DNA of 34,241 nucleotides from Candidatus Stackebrandtia excrementipullorum (GTDB taxonomy: Bacteria > Actinomycetota > Actinomycetes > Mycobacteriales > Micromonosporaceae): the NCBI GenBank assembly GCA_019113825.1, contig DXGR01000090.1:1-34241 (forward strand), read 5' to 3'. Below, one piece after another: positions 34,117-34,241 of this stretch; the first letter of the stretch is position 1, and the number at the start of each line of letters is the position of its first letter. The translations under genes and the position numbers were made by a program. The notes under the pieces were generated by a model that did no database searches, was not told the origin of the DNA, and saw nothing but the letters and a program-made list of their open reading frames with translations.

Positions 34117-34241
34117 GCCTTTCCGCGTAAGCTCTTGAGTGCGGGGAGTGGGCGGTTGTGTTCGATGTGGAGTATGACGAGTGCAGCGCGAGTGATGGCG
34201 CCGATGCGCCAGGGGTTGAGGCTGACACGGCGAAGGGCTTT
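34110..34241 (-). CDS. C-terminal end of a minus-strand gene, possibly a transposase
   Basis: Reading from the right edge on the minus strand, 43 codons run to a TGA at 34112-34110. Third positions are mostly G or C, as in real genes here. The translation includes LNPWRIGAITRAALVILHIE and ends LRGKAH. The helix-like IGAITRAALVILHIE reminds me of the C-termini of some insertion-sequence transposases, but the fragment is too short to name. It is convergent with, and overlaps by seven bases, the small broken gene to its left. A mobile element here would mark the cluster border. Confidence 0.4.
   Translation of the reverse strand, partial: KALRRVSLNPWRIGAITRAALVILHIEHNRPLPALKSLRGKAH

Noticed and set aside
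1-34241. CRISPR arrays, tRNA or rRNA genes, riboswitches
   Set aside because: No regularly spaced direct repeats, no cloverleaf-like segments and no conserved RNA motifs were found when reading the few non-coding stretches.

Overview
The window is a high-G+C actinobacterial sequence (about two thirds G+C by eye, GC-rich third codon positions, GTG/ATG starts). It is almost entirely filled by one biosynthetic gene cluster. No taxonomic marker is present, so I do not name a genus. Sixteen consecutive plus-strand genes run from about 355 to 33572. Nearly every junction is an ATGA-type or short overlap, so the block reads as one translationally coupled operon for a hybrid non-ribosomal peptide/polyketide.

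Layout. Positions 1-354 are an upstream region without a supported gene. Then: MFS exporter (355-1686); T-C-A-T peptide synthetase (1679-4959, one apparent frameshift); KS-AT(dead)-KR-ACP polyketide synthase (4952-9182, one apparent frameshift in a G7 run); LanB-like tRNA-dependent dehydratase homologue (9179-11485); free condensation domain (11482-12738); FAD-dependent oxygenase (12735-13976); A-T (13973-16168); type II thioesterase (16165-16974); KS-ACP (16971-19058); KS-KR(dead)-ACP (19055-22792); free acyltransferase (22794-23975); C-T-E-MT (23972-28309); thioesterase-T fusion (28306-29298); free A-MT-A (29295-31571); thioesterase with a Cys nucleophile (31564-32328); ATP-grasp ligase (32325-33572). 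After the operon come two small hairpins, a frameshift-broken remnant of a small secreted or lipoprotein-like gene, and at the right edge the 3' end of a minus-strand gene that may be a transposase.

How it could work (inference). None of the three KS proteins has a working internal AT, so the single free AT at 22794-23975 should load all three ACPs in trans. The peptide-synthetase parts are also split. C-T-E-MT has no A domain. The free A-MT-A has no carrier; its A domain reads as Cys-like, and its methyltransferase sits between motifs A2 and A3, as in the thiocoraline enzyme TioN. The two therefore probably work together to install a methylated, possibly epimerised, Cys-like residue. A short helix-like motif is shared by the termini of A-T, KS-ACP, KS-KR-ACP and the AT. 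It suggests the order A-T, then KS-ACP, then KS-KR-ACP. The LanB-like protein, free C domain, oxygenase, TE-T fusion and ATP-grasp enzyme are the least conventional parts. I see no precursor-peptide gene, MbtH protein, phosphopantetheinyl transferase or regulator in the window.
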